This document shows, one piece after another, positions 34,630 to 42,122 of a DNA stretch of 50,966 nt. The position numbers were made by a program, and so were the translations under genes. The stretch is taken from positions 1 through 50,966 of the IMG/VR virus record IMGVR_UViG_3300036785_000671; one strand, given 5' to 3'. Under the pieces are notes generated by a model. It was not told where the DNA came from. It made no database searches and saw only the letters and a program-made list of their open reading frames with translations. The first letter of the stretch is position 1; each line of letters opens with the position of its first letter. Origin of the DNA: a virus.

Positions 34630-35376
34630 CTACCCACAGTCTATACCACCTTGACGCATTGCTTCCTTCCATTTATACTTAACATGACGTGGCCCTGGAT
34701 CTACAATGCCTCCCCAATATTGCTTGAGTAAATTGTGAGCCTCATCAAGGACCTGTTGATTGCGCCAATCACTGCAACCTCCGGGGCGGTCGGACTTACT
34801 CATCTTACTAAATTCTGTACTGACAGCGGTTTTTATCCCCCGTGTGAGAAATTGTAGATGCACATCGTGCTCTTCATCATGTGGCACACGAAAAGCAGGC
34901 CATGGATCTGGGAATAAATCCCGATTGTATCCGTGGATATCATTAAACCGAGTACATTCTTTGAATTCCCTAGGGGTAAGATGGCTCCATGCCTTATCTA
35001 CCAGACCTACCATGGGGTATCTGTCTAGTAGATCGAACATGGCCCCGATCATACGTTCTGTGGCTTCTATTTCGTATGGCTGAATACGGGCAAATTTTGA
35101 ATCTGATAGACGTTGGTAGAAGGCAAGGTCATCATCTATCATAATTACCTTACCGGTATTTCGCATGTGTAGAATAAACTGTCGGGTGGGACCAATACCA
35201 TATGCATCACATGGTGTGATATGAACATCCGGAAAAGCTTCTTGGTACAATTCTACTTGTTCAGGTGGAACTACAAGTGTCACGTAATGCCATAGCCGTC
35301 TAGAAAGATTCATAAGCGACTTTTGCTTGTAGTGCCTGGACCGGGAAGGAATCACAATCTGTAGATCACCGAACAT
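34630..35376 (-). CDS. Glycosyltransferase, TET-associated-GT-like (copy 2)
   Basis: A 248-residue protein from ATG 35376, chosen for a GGAGG five bases upstream; longer starts up to 35451 are open. IVIPSRSR (7-14), VIMIDDDLAF (DDD 81-83), an acidic helix (DEEHDVHLQFL) and DRPGGCSDWRNQ mirror the blocks of the 33755 protein. It would be a second sugar transferase acting on the same or a derived base. It overlaps the thymine pyrophosphorylase-like gene by 11 nt, and 62 nt separate it from the other transferase. Confidence 0.65.
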   Translation of the reverse strand: MFGDLQIVIPSRSRHYKQKSLMNLSRRLWHYVTLVVPPEQVELYQEAFPDVHITPCDAYGIGPTRQFILHMRNTGKVIMIDDDLAFYQRLSDSKFARIQPYEIEATERMIGAMFDLLDRYPMVGLVDKAWSHLTPREFKECTRFNDIHGYNRDLFPDPWPAFRVPHDEEHDVHLQFLTRGIKTAVSTEFSKMSKSDRPGGCSDWRNQQVLDEAHNLLKQYWGGIVDPGPRHVKYKWKEAMRQGGIDCG

Positions 35377-36277
35377 TTGGCCCTCCATGTTTGAACGTTT
35401 GCCGTGGGCGGCCCCATCCATTAACTGTCTTCGTATACTTGCTCCATTCACAAAGACAGTTTTGTAGGTCTTGGTTGTGCAGGCGTTCCATTCCCATGCT
35501 ATTCAGCTTTGGGTTTATCCGATTGCTCAATAGCGTAAGTTCTTGCAGCCATTGACCCTTCGGCCATGGTTCCTCCATAGGACGTTCTAATACAATGTTC
35601 AAACCGCGCATACTTCCCGGTCCAGGAGTAGCCCAAGACCACCAATCTTTTGCTTCTTGCATGAATGGTAGATACTTGAGGTCTGCTACAAGCTGTCCAG
35701 TCATAAAGCTTCCCAGACCCTCATTCTGTAACCATTCAAACATTTCACATAGCAATGGAGAATGCGTTTGCCATGCTTCAAACGTCCTTCGCCAGCTCTT
35801 TTGAACACACCATTGATGAATGTAGTGGCAGACGCCTTCTCCTTTAGGAAACCCTGGCTTCCCGGTGATGATAAAGGAACCGGTTACATGAGGAGTGGGA
35901 AGTTTTAGTATAAGATCTGTTAGTATAGTAACATCATTGTGATTAATATACTTTTCAAATACAGATTCGTTATCAAGCAGAGGTTCATTAAAAAGAGCAT
36001 CACAAGTGCTAATACGATTAAACCAACGATAGGCCACCGTCGCAGGAAATACGATAGCATCCTCGGTATATCTGTTACGGATAGATCGCTGATAATGTTT
36101 GGATACAGCATCGTCTTCCCTATGTACATTTGTGAACCTATATTCTTGTAGAATAGGGTCTTTAGTCCATGGCGGTGGGTCACTTCTTTCAAACCTGCGA
36201 AACCGTATGGTTTCGCGTTCGAATATAAAAGCCACGAATCTGTCTATGGGGTCATTGATTTCTGTGATGTGTACCAT
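35366..36277 (-). CDS. Thymine-hypermodification protein (aGPT-PPlase / 5-hmdU kinase helical domain)
   Basis: A 303-residue helical protein. FIFERETIRFRRF (17-29), PPPWTKDPILQEYRFTNVHR (34-53), and a late PGPGSMRGLN (~224-233) match the alpha-glutamyl/putrescinyl-thymine pyrophosphorylase / 5-hmdU DNA kinase helical-domain family, a glycosylase-related fold found in phages that replace thymine with elaborate derivatives. Known relatives act on 5-hmdU in DNA, either fused to a P-loop kinase or by installing the side group. No P-loop is visible here. This is the strongest indicator that the cluster hypermodifies thymine. Confidence 0.75.
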   Translation of the reverse strand: MVHITEINDPIDRFVAFIFERETIRFRRFERSDPPPWTKDPILQEYRFTNVHREDDAVSKHYQRSIRNRYTEDAIVFPATVAYRWFNRISTCDALFNEPLLDNESVFEKYINHNDVTILTDLILKLPTPHVTGSFIITGKPGFPKGEGVCHYIHQWCVQKSWRRTFEAWQTHSPLLCEMFEWLQNEGLGSFMTGQLVADLKYLPFMQEAKDWWSWATPGPGSMRGLNIVLERPMEEPWPKGQWLQELTLLSNRINPKLNSMGMERLHNQDLQNCLCEWSKYTKTVNGWGRPRQTFKHGGPNVR

Positions 36278-36675
36278 GGCACGAACTTTAGGATTTCCTT
36301 AGGGTCGAAGCGAGGATCAGACCAGTTGCCATTGAATGGTATACAACGATCATCTATTGTGATGAACGCACTTGGCTTTTCTGCCACGAAACGTAGTCTT
36401 TCTGCCAGAGTACTATCTGGTCCTGCGTGTTGTTTAACATAGTGATACATGGCAAGTCTACCATCTGCATCAGAAGATCGAGCAGAAAATATGCAAATGT
36501 CAAAGTGTACTAGAGCAGTTTCTAACCATTCTATTACTCCTGGAACCGGTGGATCCGGTATTATATTAGCACCCCGCCAGCCTGATGTATAGCTATGGAC
36601 ACAGCCATCGAAATCCAGCAGCAGGATTAGCTTCCCTTGTGGTTTTCGCCGAGGGTCAGTCGAAGAGCTGTCCAT
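36244..36675 (-). CDS. HAD-superfamily phosphatase
   Basis: A 143-residue HAD phosphohydrolase: LLLDFDGCVHS (nucleophile Asp 21, Asp 23), IFSARSS as motif II and ITIDDR as motif IV. It is short, with little cap domain, like phosphatases found beside phage DNA-modification or polynucleotide-kinase genes. It overlaps the pyrophosphorylase-like gene by 34 nt and the UvrD-like gene by 20 nt. It may remove a phosphate left by the modification chemistry or process a phosphorylated precursor. Confidence 0.7.
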   Translation of the reverse strand: MDSSSTDPRRKPQGKLILLLDFDGCVHSYTSGWRGANIIPDPPVPGVIEWLETALVHFDICIFSARSSDADGRLAMYHYVKQHAGPDSTLAERLRFVAEKPSAFITIDDRCIPFNGNWSDPRFDPKEILKFVPWYTSQKSMTP

Positions 36676-38215
36676 AGTAATGCCTCTTTTCAGGTTGCAC
36701 CACGATTAGATTTTCATATGTTCTTGTGATTCCGGTATAAAACACTCGTGTTTCCTCATCTCGATTCGTGGAAGCAATTTTTTCTGATGCTTTAGCAGTG
36801 TCAGAAAGAAGAACAACCGTGTCGGCTTGCCCTCCCTTAACCCGATGTATCGTTGAAATGTGGATATGGGGTTTGTCCAAGATACTGAAACCGTTATCGA
36901 GTACCTTCCCAATATATTCAGCGTCTTGAGGTTCAATTTCGGTAAAGACATCTTTCCATTCTCCTTCTGCCAATAGCCCAAAGTCCCGCTTTAATTCAGT
37001 CATAGTAATCTTAGGAGGTTCAGGCTGGTCAGCTAAACGAGTTAGCAATACCTTGAATCCCCTCTTTATTAACCCTTTCTTTTTCTTATGACCTTCTGAT
37101 GGTAATAGATTATAGATACGAACAGCATCATCAACTGGTATGGGGAACCCTTCATGTAACTGTTTCCATGCATCGATAGCTGTCGCCTGGGTTGGTTTGA
37201 TGCTCGGGTTTTCAAAATACCGGTAAAGCAACCCATTCTTCCTACAGAATGGGATAAAATGTTTCCTCAACATTTTTACCGTGCGCCCTAATAACATCAC
37301 ATTACCGAGGGCAGGATCACATTGGCTTGGGTCTAACTGAGCGATTCCTTCTATAGTTTTATAAGACCCTAGTGCATCTCTTGGGTTCCATTCTTTTTCA
37401 CGTCGATCATATATCTGGGTTATTACTCGATTAGCAAGATGATGAACCTTACGAGGAACCCGGTAACTCTGTTTTAATTGTTGAACTTTTCCGGGCATAT
37501 GAATAAAGTGTTCGGAGGCTCCAGCCCATGTGAAAATGGTTTGATCATCATCACCAGCAATATACAATCTTTTCACGTGACGAGCAAGTTGTTGAACCAT
37601 TATCCATTGTATTTCACTAAGGTCCTGTGCTTCATCTACCATTAATACATCTAATAGTGGTGGGCTGTCAAGTTTAATGAATTCTTCAAGCATATCAGTG
37701 AAGTCATATAACCCTTGTTCTTCTTTATAGGCCCGCAGGGCCTTTATCACTCTCCAAGCACGTTCTGAATCTGGTAATGCGTAATCGTACATCGTTAACA
37801 CTTCTGCTAATGGTCTTTTAGTTATGCGCGAAAAGTTTTCAAGGAATAAAATTAGATCATCACCGAAGAAATTAGTATAGGTTCCGTCATCGGATGATAA
37901 ACTACCATGTAGCTCAAGGCCGTTAGCTTCCCCAAATTCGTGAACTCGTGCGCCGGTAAAAACCTGACTTGTATTGAGCCCCAAGTGTCGAAATGCTGCG
38001 CTGTGTAGAGTATTAAAATATCGGAATTCTTTTCGCTCCAATCTAAACCTATCAGAAGCACGACTAATTGCCTCCTCTACCCCACGTTTGGTGAAGGTCA
38101 TAAACCCAATGCGATCAGGCGGGACACCGTGGGCCATTTCCTGGTCCACGGTATCCAACAATGTGCTTGTCTTACCCGTTCCCGGTGGGCCGAGGAAGAT
38201 CGTTGGCTCTATCAT
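36656..38215 (-). CDS. UvrD/PcrA-like superfamily 1 helicase
   Basis: A 519-residue SF1 helicase from ATG 38215 (a TTG at 38254 would add 13 residues). Motifs: LGPPGTGKT (Walker A, 8-16), FMTFTKRG (Ia), VDEAQD (II), GDDDQTIF (III), QSYRVP (IV), STIHRVKGGQAD (V) and RVFYTGITRT (VI). UvrD-like phage helicases unwind DNA for replication or recombination. It overlaps the small 38172 gene by 44 nt. It probably serves replication rather than base modification, although it lies next to that cluster. Confidence 0.9.
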   Translation of the reverse strand: MIEPTIFLGPPGTGKTSTLLDTVDQEMAHGVPPDRIGFMTFTKRGVEEAISRASDRFRLERKEFRYFNTLHSAAFRHLGLNTSQVFTGARVHEFGEANGLELHGSLSSDDGTYTNFFGDDLILFLENFSRITKRPLAEVLTMYDYALPDSERAWRVIKALRAYKEEQGLYDFTDMLEEFIKLDSPPLLDVLMVDEAQDLSEIQWIMVQQLARHVKRLYIAGDDDQTIFTWAGASEHFIHMPGKVQQLKQSYRVPRKVHHLANRVITQIYDRREKEWNPRDALGSYKTIEGIAQLDPSQCDPALGNVMLLGRTVKMLRKHFIPFCRKNGLLYRYFENPSIKPTQATAIDAWKQLHEGFPIPVDDAVRIYNLLPSEGHKKKKGLIKRGFKVLLTRLADQPEPPKITMTELKRDFGLLAEGEWKDVFTEIEPQDAEYIGKVLDNGFSILDKPHIHISTIHRVKGGQADTVVLLSDTAKASEKIASTNRDEETRVFYTGITRTYENLIVVQPEKRHYYGQLFD

Positions 38216-38399
38216 GTATCTGTTTCCGTTTACGTGAGTAGTGAACATCACCAAGTAGTTTCATAAATCCGTGGACAGACATACTTCCTCTTGCCTTTTG
38301 TCCTCTTCTTATGAAAGAATCTAACGAATCTGGTTTAAGACATCTTTCTAGAGCATTGTAAATGATCGCAGTCACTCTTTCACTATCTAGATCTGACAT
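38172..38399 (-). CDS. Small hypothetical protein
   Basis: A 75-residue protein; ATG 38399 overlaps the previous stop (TAATG), which fixes the start better than an in-frame ATG at 38429. It is helical, with a basic C-terminus (HYSRKRKQIHDRAN). No family recognised. It sits just before the UvrD-like helicase and might be an accessory to it. Confidence 0.5.
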   Translation of the reverse strand: MSDLDSERVTAIIYNALERCLKPDSLDSFIRRGQKARGSMSVHGFMKLLGDVHYSRKRKQIHDRANDLPRPTGNG

Positions 38400-38575
38400 T
38401 ATATGAACCCTATCTTTTTTGCAAGCCATTCAGGCATGGTGAATGTTCCATCACCATTATCTTCAACTAAGGACTTGGGAACCCACTCCTCTTTGTCACC
38501 ATCAAAGAGGAGATAGGCTCTGTCCGTTTCATGCCGCTTTTCAGCGGCTATTTCTGTTAACCGGGGATCGCCCAT
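38399..38575 (-). CDS. Small hypothetical protein
   Basis: A 58-residue acidic protein starting MGDPRLTEIAAEKRHET and ending MPEWLAKKIGFI. Its stop overlaps the next ATG, and the gene fills the gap between the SSB-like gene and the 38172 gene. The DGDKEEWVPKS segment is typical of short phage proteins that accompany replication genes. No function assigned. Confidence 0.6.
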   Translation of the reverse strand: MGDPRLTEIAAEKRHETDRAYLLFDGDKEEWVPKSLVEDNGDGTFTMPEWLAKKIGFI

Positions 38576-38581
38576 AGGACA

Positions 38582-39379
38582 TTAGAAGGGGATTTCAGAC
38601 TCTGTACTCCCCGCCTCTTCGTGCCTTGCATCGGGAGCTGCGGCTTTCTTTTCACCCTTACGAACTGCCATGCATAAGGCTTTGGCTTCGCTGTATTCAG
38701 TCTTATTCACAAACCCTTCATCCTGGAACTTAAGACCGAACCACTTACCGATAGCGTTGCTCGCAGGAATCGTGGTTAACCGGTATCTTCGGCTGAAGCT
38801 CGGCAAGAAGTCATTGGTTTGGGGGTGCTTAAACTGTTTGTAGAAGGTGTTCCATTGCCGAGCGAAGGTATGTTTTGTCCCACTACATGGAAGAACGTAG
38901 GGCTGTCCGTCCACAAGCAAGAAAAATTCCCTTGTGTCCTGGATTACGTTCCCATTTTCACCACGAACAAGGACTTGCTTTTCACGACCATCATCCCCGC
39001 GTACCATACTGGTCTTCATATCAAGGGGCGGGGCATCATGTCTTGCAACAAATCCCTGCCGGTTAGGAAGCCACTCGATCCATGTGCGCTGCATTTCACA
39101 TGGAATCACAATGATTCCTTCTTCGCCGTTTTTGATAGGTTCTAGGGCATTTCGCAGCCAAAAGTCACCCGGTTCGGCTCCCTCGATATGATTATCCCCA
39201 CGCTTGTCAACAGCCGGGGAATTTGTCTGGAGGACGTATATAAGAGGAAGTAGTTGGTCTTCAGGCTTGAAACTGATGCCCATTCCGGCATCGCCCTTGG
39301 TAACTTCCATTAAGTCGTCTGGAAGTTGAGCTTTGCTCGTAGTCAACGCTGTGCTGGACTCTTTCGGTTCTTTAGCCAT
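38582..39379 (-). CDS. SSB-like protein with acidic EIPF tail
   Basis: A 265-residue protein; ATG 39379 is chosen because AGGAG lies eight bases upstream. Its end, EEAGSTESEIPF, resembles the acidic Phe-terminated tip of single-stranded-DNA-binding proteins (DDDIPF). The body (LLPLIYVLQTNSP, GIIVIPCEMQRTWIEWL, REFFLLVDGQPYVL, a late Trp/Phe-rich helix) is beta-rich and belongs to a phage family I have seen near replication genes without a named domain. It has its own promoter at 39484. ssDNA binding is an inference from the tail and the context. Confidence 0.5.
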   Translation of the reverse strand: MAKEPKESSTALTTSKAQLPDDLMEVTKGDAGMGISFKPEDQLLPLIYVLQTNSPAVDKRGDNHIEGAEPGDFWLRNALEPIKNGEEGIIVIPCEMQRTWIEWLPNRQGFVARHDAPPLDMKTSMVRGDDGREKQVLVRGENGNVIQDTREFFLLVDGQPYVLPCSGTKHTFARQWNTFYKQFKHPQTNDFLPSFSRRYRLTTIPASNAIGKWFGLKFQDEGFVNKTEYSEAKALCMAVRKGEKKAAAPDARHEEAGSTESEIPF

Positions 39380-39483
39380 TGTCATCACTCCTGGTTCCAC
39401 AGAACCTCTTCGCCGGGCGCTTACAGTCGCCCCTACAGTTTGAAGCACGTCTATTCGTACTGGCGAAAGATTCTGCTGCGGGT
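39380..39483 (-). other. Leader between promoter and SSB-like gene
   Basis: About 100 nt read on the - strand from the likely start site near 39477 to the SSB-like gene. It holds a GC-rich inverted segment (GCGCCCGGCG around 39412-39421) and no reading frame of its own. It ends in the AGGAG ribosome-binding site. Confidence 0.35.
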
Positions 39484-39512
39484 AGCGTAAACCAAAAACC
39501 TATAGAGCGCCA
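39484..39512 (-). promoter_or_regulatory. Sigma70-like promoter
   Basis: On the - strand: TGGCGC (-35), 17 bp, TACGCT (-10). The spacer sequence and -10 are nearly the same as in the promoter at 43844, so it belongs to the same repeated family. It drives the SSB-like gene and probably the operon after it. Confidence 0.6.
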
Positions 39513-39514
39513 CA

Positions 39515-39889
39515 TCAAATATTCTTCAAGCTATCATTTAACGAGCTTTCTGCTATTTTTTCATTAGCAGCTACCCGTTTCACATATCCAGCAATACGCT
39601 TCAATCGCTTGTGAAAGTCTTGTGTCATAGGTAATATCACACAAGCGCACGAATGTTCATAGCTAGAAGCGTGCTCTAGCCATGTATCCCGGGACTTCAC
39701 ACTCCTGCTGGATTCGACCAGCAATGCCTTTCCTTTCTTGCCTGGTTTTGTCGGAAGCTTCCGTCCTATACACACGTATTCTATAGGATTAAGCCGATTG
39801 AACATTTGCCAGAGGGCCTTGCCTTTCCCTCCACATAGAGGGCAGTTTGGCAATGGCTTCCGCCTCCAGCCGGGTGGCAGGCTGCTCAT
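39515..39889 (-). CDS. Hypothetical protein with zinc-knuckle-like start
   Basis: A 124-residue basic protein; ATG 39889 has an AAAGGA ribosome-binding site six bases upstream, so a frame from 39934 is not needed. CPLCGGKGKALW (near residue 16) followed by a Cys in YVCIG could form a zinc ribbon, with further CAC at ~83-85. The C-terminal half is helical and Lys/Arg-rich. Function unknown. A ~235-nt structured leader precedes it. Confidence 0.5.
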   Translation of the reverse strand: MSSLPPGWRRKPLPNCPLCGGKGKALWQMFNRLNPIEYVCIGRKLPTKPGKKGKALLVESSRSVKSRDTWLEHASSYEHSCACVILPMTQDFHKRLKRIAGYVKRVAANEKIAESSLNDSLKNI

Positions 39890-39894
39890 TTTCT

Positions 39895-40124
39895 GTTCCT
39901 TTGGTAGGGGGTGGCCTAGGTGCGCGGGGCGCAATCTAAGCCATGGGCGGCCACGCTAGGGGCGTGGGAGCGCGTCAAAACAAGGTGGGCTGGCCAGCCC
40001 GTAGTTCTGCATCGTAGCCATCTGGTGCGGCATTCGCGCCGTAACACGTTTTCGTCGCGCAACTACTTCGGTGCAGCTAAAGCATGGGGTGGACCAATTT
40101 GGGCTCAGTCCATTACTACGCTGC
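39895..40124 (-). ncRNA. Candidate structured RNA or long 5' leader
   Basis: Between the promoter at 40131 and the 39889 start codon lies ~230 nt with no frame on the transcribed strand that I trust. Its predicted 5' end coincides with an arm (40125-40116) that pairs with 40017-40008: TGCA and CGTAG against CTACG and TGCA, with one mismatch. Further inside or downstream are a 5-bp TGGAC/GTCCA hairpin, CGGC/GCCG (40028-40041), the perfect palindrome GGGCTGGCCAGCCC (39987-40000), a 6-bp CCACGC/GCGTGG hairpin (39951-39967) and TGCGC/GCGCA (39921-39933). No terminator T run is visible, so it may be a leader. Confidence 0.5.
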
Positions 40125-40130
40125 AACCTT

Positions 40131-40159
40131 AGTAAAGCAAAATAGCTTACGGAGCGCAA
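40131..40159 (-). promoter_or_regulatory. Sigma70-like promoter
   Basis: On the - strand: TTGCGC (-35), 17 bp, TTTACT (-10). The whole element, including several upstream bases and the second half of the spacer (ATTTTGC), is nearly identical to the promoter at 40707. It drives the structured leader and the 39889 gene. Confidence 0.75.
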
Positions 40160-40166
40160 GTTCAAA

Positions 40167-40679
40167 TTATTTCGTGTATTTTCTGATGTATTCACCAACC
40201 TCCTTGATATGTTCAATCAAGGTGTCCCTTGATTTCCTCGCTTCGGCTGGTGATTGGGAATAGATTTCCTTGATAAGATCGACGCAGTGCTTCTGAACCT
40301 TCTGAAGCTTAGACTTGGGTTCAGGACGGGGGTTATTGCTGACAAGCCGTAAGGCGTCATTCACACTTAAATATCGTTGGGGAGATTCCGCAGCTAGCTC
40401 TAGAATTTCCTTACGATTTTCGAAGAGCCTCATCCAACTGCTGGCGGTGCTGTGACTGAATTCAAAGTGTTGCTTCAACCACGAAATCCACTTGCCGTAG
40501 AGCACCTTTCGTTTAGCCTTTGTAAGATGTTCCCCGGCACTGATAGCACTCCTTAAAGCGTCATGTGATGATTCGATAGCATCCCTGGCACAGATAGTAA
40601 TCTTTTCGACCAAATCATCCAGGTCAGCCTTATTCCTTTCAGTGCAGTAGAGTAGAGCAGTTTCTGTATTCGGTTGCAT
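40167..40679 (-). CDS. DUF3102 family protein, possible DNA-binding
   Basis: A 170-residue helical protein; ATG 40679 has AGGAGG eight bases upstream (the ATG at 40685 is too close to it). AGEHLTKAKRKVLYGKWISW ... FEFSHSTASSWMRLFENRKE is the DUF3102 pattern: a helix, a 'G.W..WL' turn and a helix-turn-helix-like 'S..TA..WMRL'. Members are often found with ParB-like or replication genes. It may bind DNA to regulate replication or transcription. Confidence 0.65.
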   Translation of the reverse strand: MQPNTETALLYCTERNKADLDDLVEKITICARDAIESSHDALRSAISAGEHLTKAKRKVLYGKWISWLKQHFEFSHSTASSWMRLFENRKEILELAAESPQRYLSVNDALRLVSNNPRPEPKSKLQKVQKHCVDLIKEIYSQSPAEARKSRDTLIEHIKEVGEYIRKYTK

Positions 40680-40706
40680 GTTCATTCCTCCTAGCTTAAG
40701 GATAAA

Positions 40707-40735
40707 AGTAAAGCAAAATATTCCATGGAGCGCAA
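40707..40735 (-). promoter_or_regulatory. Sigma70-like promoter
   Basis: On the - strand: TTGCGC (-35), 17 bp, TTTACT (-10), start near 40700, then a 20-nt leader with AGGAGG before the DUF3102 gene. Twin of the promoter at 40131. Confidence 0.75.
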
Positions 40736-40744
40736 GTTCAAATT

Positions 40745-41317
40745 TTATCCCTGCTTGATCTTTACTTCATCAAAGACATATGCTCCTAAAAGATCCATTG
40801 GGACTACATGATTTCTTTGGAGTTCACCTTTGATAAATGCTTTGAGTGTCATATGATGAACTGATTCATTGGTATAGTATTGAATATGATTTTCAGTCAA
40901 AAGCTTCATTACCTTGAGTCTTTCTTCATGTTCTTGCATTCCAAATTGAATTGTGATAACTGATTTCACCAAATCACCATGACCGGCAGCTTCAAACCAG
41001 TTCAAGGCTTCTAAACGGCGTTCGTCAGGTATCTTAGCCCCATATACTGTTGAACGTTGAGCAATGAATCCAGGGTGATTGCCATCGGGTTCTACAGTAA
41101 TGCTAGAAAGATTAGCATCATTAAACATGTCGATAAGTTCATGGCGTTCAACATGGGAAATTTTCCCATTGAGTTCCACTATTTGATTTTCCAAATCTGT
41201 CTTACGTAACTGGAGGTCCCGTAATTCCACAGCCTTCTTACGTATAATGTTAAGGTCTGTTACTTTAGCTGGGACCGGGTCTGTCGCAACTTCGTCTAAG
41301 ATTTCTTGCTCGGACAT
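40745..41317 (-). CDS. Conserved-type phage hypothetical protein with coiled coil
   Basis: A 190-residue protein. Residues ~20-60 form a coiled coil (RKKAVELRDLQLRKTDLENQ, then IVELNGKISHVERHE). A compact alpha/beta domain follows (SSITVEPDGNHPGFIAQRST ... ALNWFEAAGHGDLVKSVITI ... MKLLTENHIQYYTNESVHHM). The layout is seen in replication-region phage proteins, but I cannot name it; a Gam-like end-binding protein is one thought, not supported by a motif. AAGGA precedes the ATG. Confidence 0.55.
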   Translation of the reverse strand: MSEQEILDEVATDPVPAKVTDLNIIRKKAVELRDLQLRKTDLENQIVELNGKISHVERHELIDMFNDANLSSITVEPDGNHPGFIAQRSTVYGAKIPDERRLEALNWFEAAGHGDLVKSVITIQFGMQEHEERLKVMKLLTENHIQYYTNESVHHMTLKAFIKGELQRNHVVPMDLLGAYVFDEVKIKQG

Positions 41318-41327
41318 GAGGTTTTCC

Positions 41328-41762
41328 TTATGTGGTGTGGCCTGTGAATCTTGCTAACTTGGCAGCTATGATAGGAGCAATGGCCTGTGCTCCTACTAGA
41401 GTAGGATTACCTGGAAAATTTCCAGCGACAGAAAGTTGTGAACCTAAGCCTCCACTTAATACAGAAGGCGCATTGTATTGAATGGCAGAAAGAGTAGCTC
41501 CTAGTCCTCCAGCAAGCACAGCGGGCGGGCCGGAAAGATTCCTTGCCATTTGTCTTGCAAGACTAGAGCTTCCTCTACCCCGTAAAAGAACAGGGTTGCC
41601 AGGAAGAACCTTTATCAATTGTCGTAAAAGACTAGAACTACCCTTCCCCCTATTAAGGATAGGGTTGCCGGGGAAATAGTTGATTGCTTCAAATGGTCCA
41701 GAAGGTCGTGGAGGTTTAGTCCACTTTGTGTCCCACGGTAGGCTGTCGCTCGTCCAGGGCAT
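41328..41762 (-). CDS. Repeat-containing hypothetical protein
   Basis: A 144-residue protein from ATG 41762 (GTG 41768 is also open). After 25 Trp/Pro-rich residues it is made of about five units of ~18-25 residues: FPGNPILNRGKGSSSLLRQL, LPGNPVLLRGRGSSSLARQM, LSGPPAVLAGGLGATLS, APSVLSGGLGSQLS, FPGNPTLVGAQAIA. The repeated 'PGNP.L..G.GSSSL' suggests a small solenoid or a membrane-active, low-complexity protein. No match to a known family. It overlaps the 41716 gene by 47 nt. Confidence 0.5.
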   Translation of the reverse strand: MPWTSDSLPWDTKWTKPPRPSGPFEAINYFPGNPILNRGKGSSSLLRQLIKVLPGNPVLLRGRGSSSLARQMARNLSGPPAVLAGGLGATLSAIQYNAPSVLSGGLGSQLSVAGNFPGNPTLVGAQAIAPIIAAKLARFTGHTT

Positions 41763-42093
41763 TGGCACTAGTCCTCGATTGAAGGAACCTTGTACGAATG
41801 TCGGCCATAGCTGTTCTTGTATCTTTGATGCTATTGGTGAATGCTCTTAATTCTGCGGCCTTTTGGTCAGTACGCTGGCGAATTTCATCAGCAAATGATT
41901 TTGCATCATGCTGAAGTTCCTGTGCTTCTTTTAATATATCCGCAGCGTGTTTTTCAATAAATTGGGCTAGATCCTCAGCAACCCCTTCACGGGCAGGTTC
42001 TGTGGGGCCATTTCCACGCCGACCGCGTTTAACGATGTCTTCGGTTAATTTTTGAAATTCCTGTTCTACGTTAACCTCGTTTCCATTGCTCAT
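41716..42093 (-). CDS. Coiled-coil hypothetical protein
   Basis: A 125-residue, highly charged, almost entirely helical protein (AEDLAQFIEKHAADILKEAQ, ELQHDAKSFADEIRQRTDQK, AELRAFTNSIKDTRTAMADI). It has a strong TTGGAGG ribosome-binding site. It is the first gene of the leftward arm, next to the divergent region. It might oligomerise or act as a scaffold; no family recognised. Confidence 0.55.
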   Translation of the reverse strand: MSNGNEVNVEQEFQKLTEDIVKRGRRGNGPTEPAREGVAEDLAQFIEKHAADILKEAQELQHDAKSFADEIRQRTDQKAAELRAFTNSIKDTRTAMADIRTRFLQSRTSANALDERQPTVGHKVD

Positions 42094-42122
42094 TTGGCCT
42101 CCAAGATCAGAAATGAGGGGTG

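Noticed and set aside
38399-38429. ATG 38429 as start of the 38172 gene
   Set aside because: It would overlap the 58-residue gene by 31 nt, while ATG 38399 gives a TAATG coupling.
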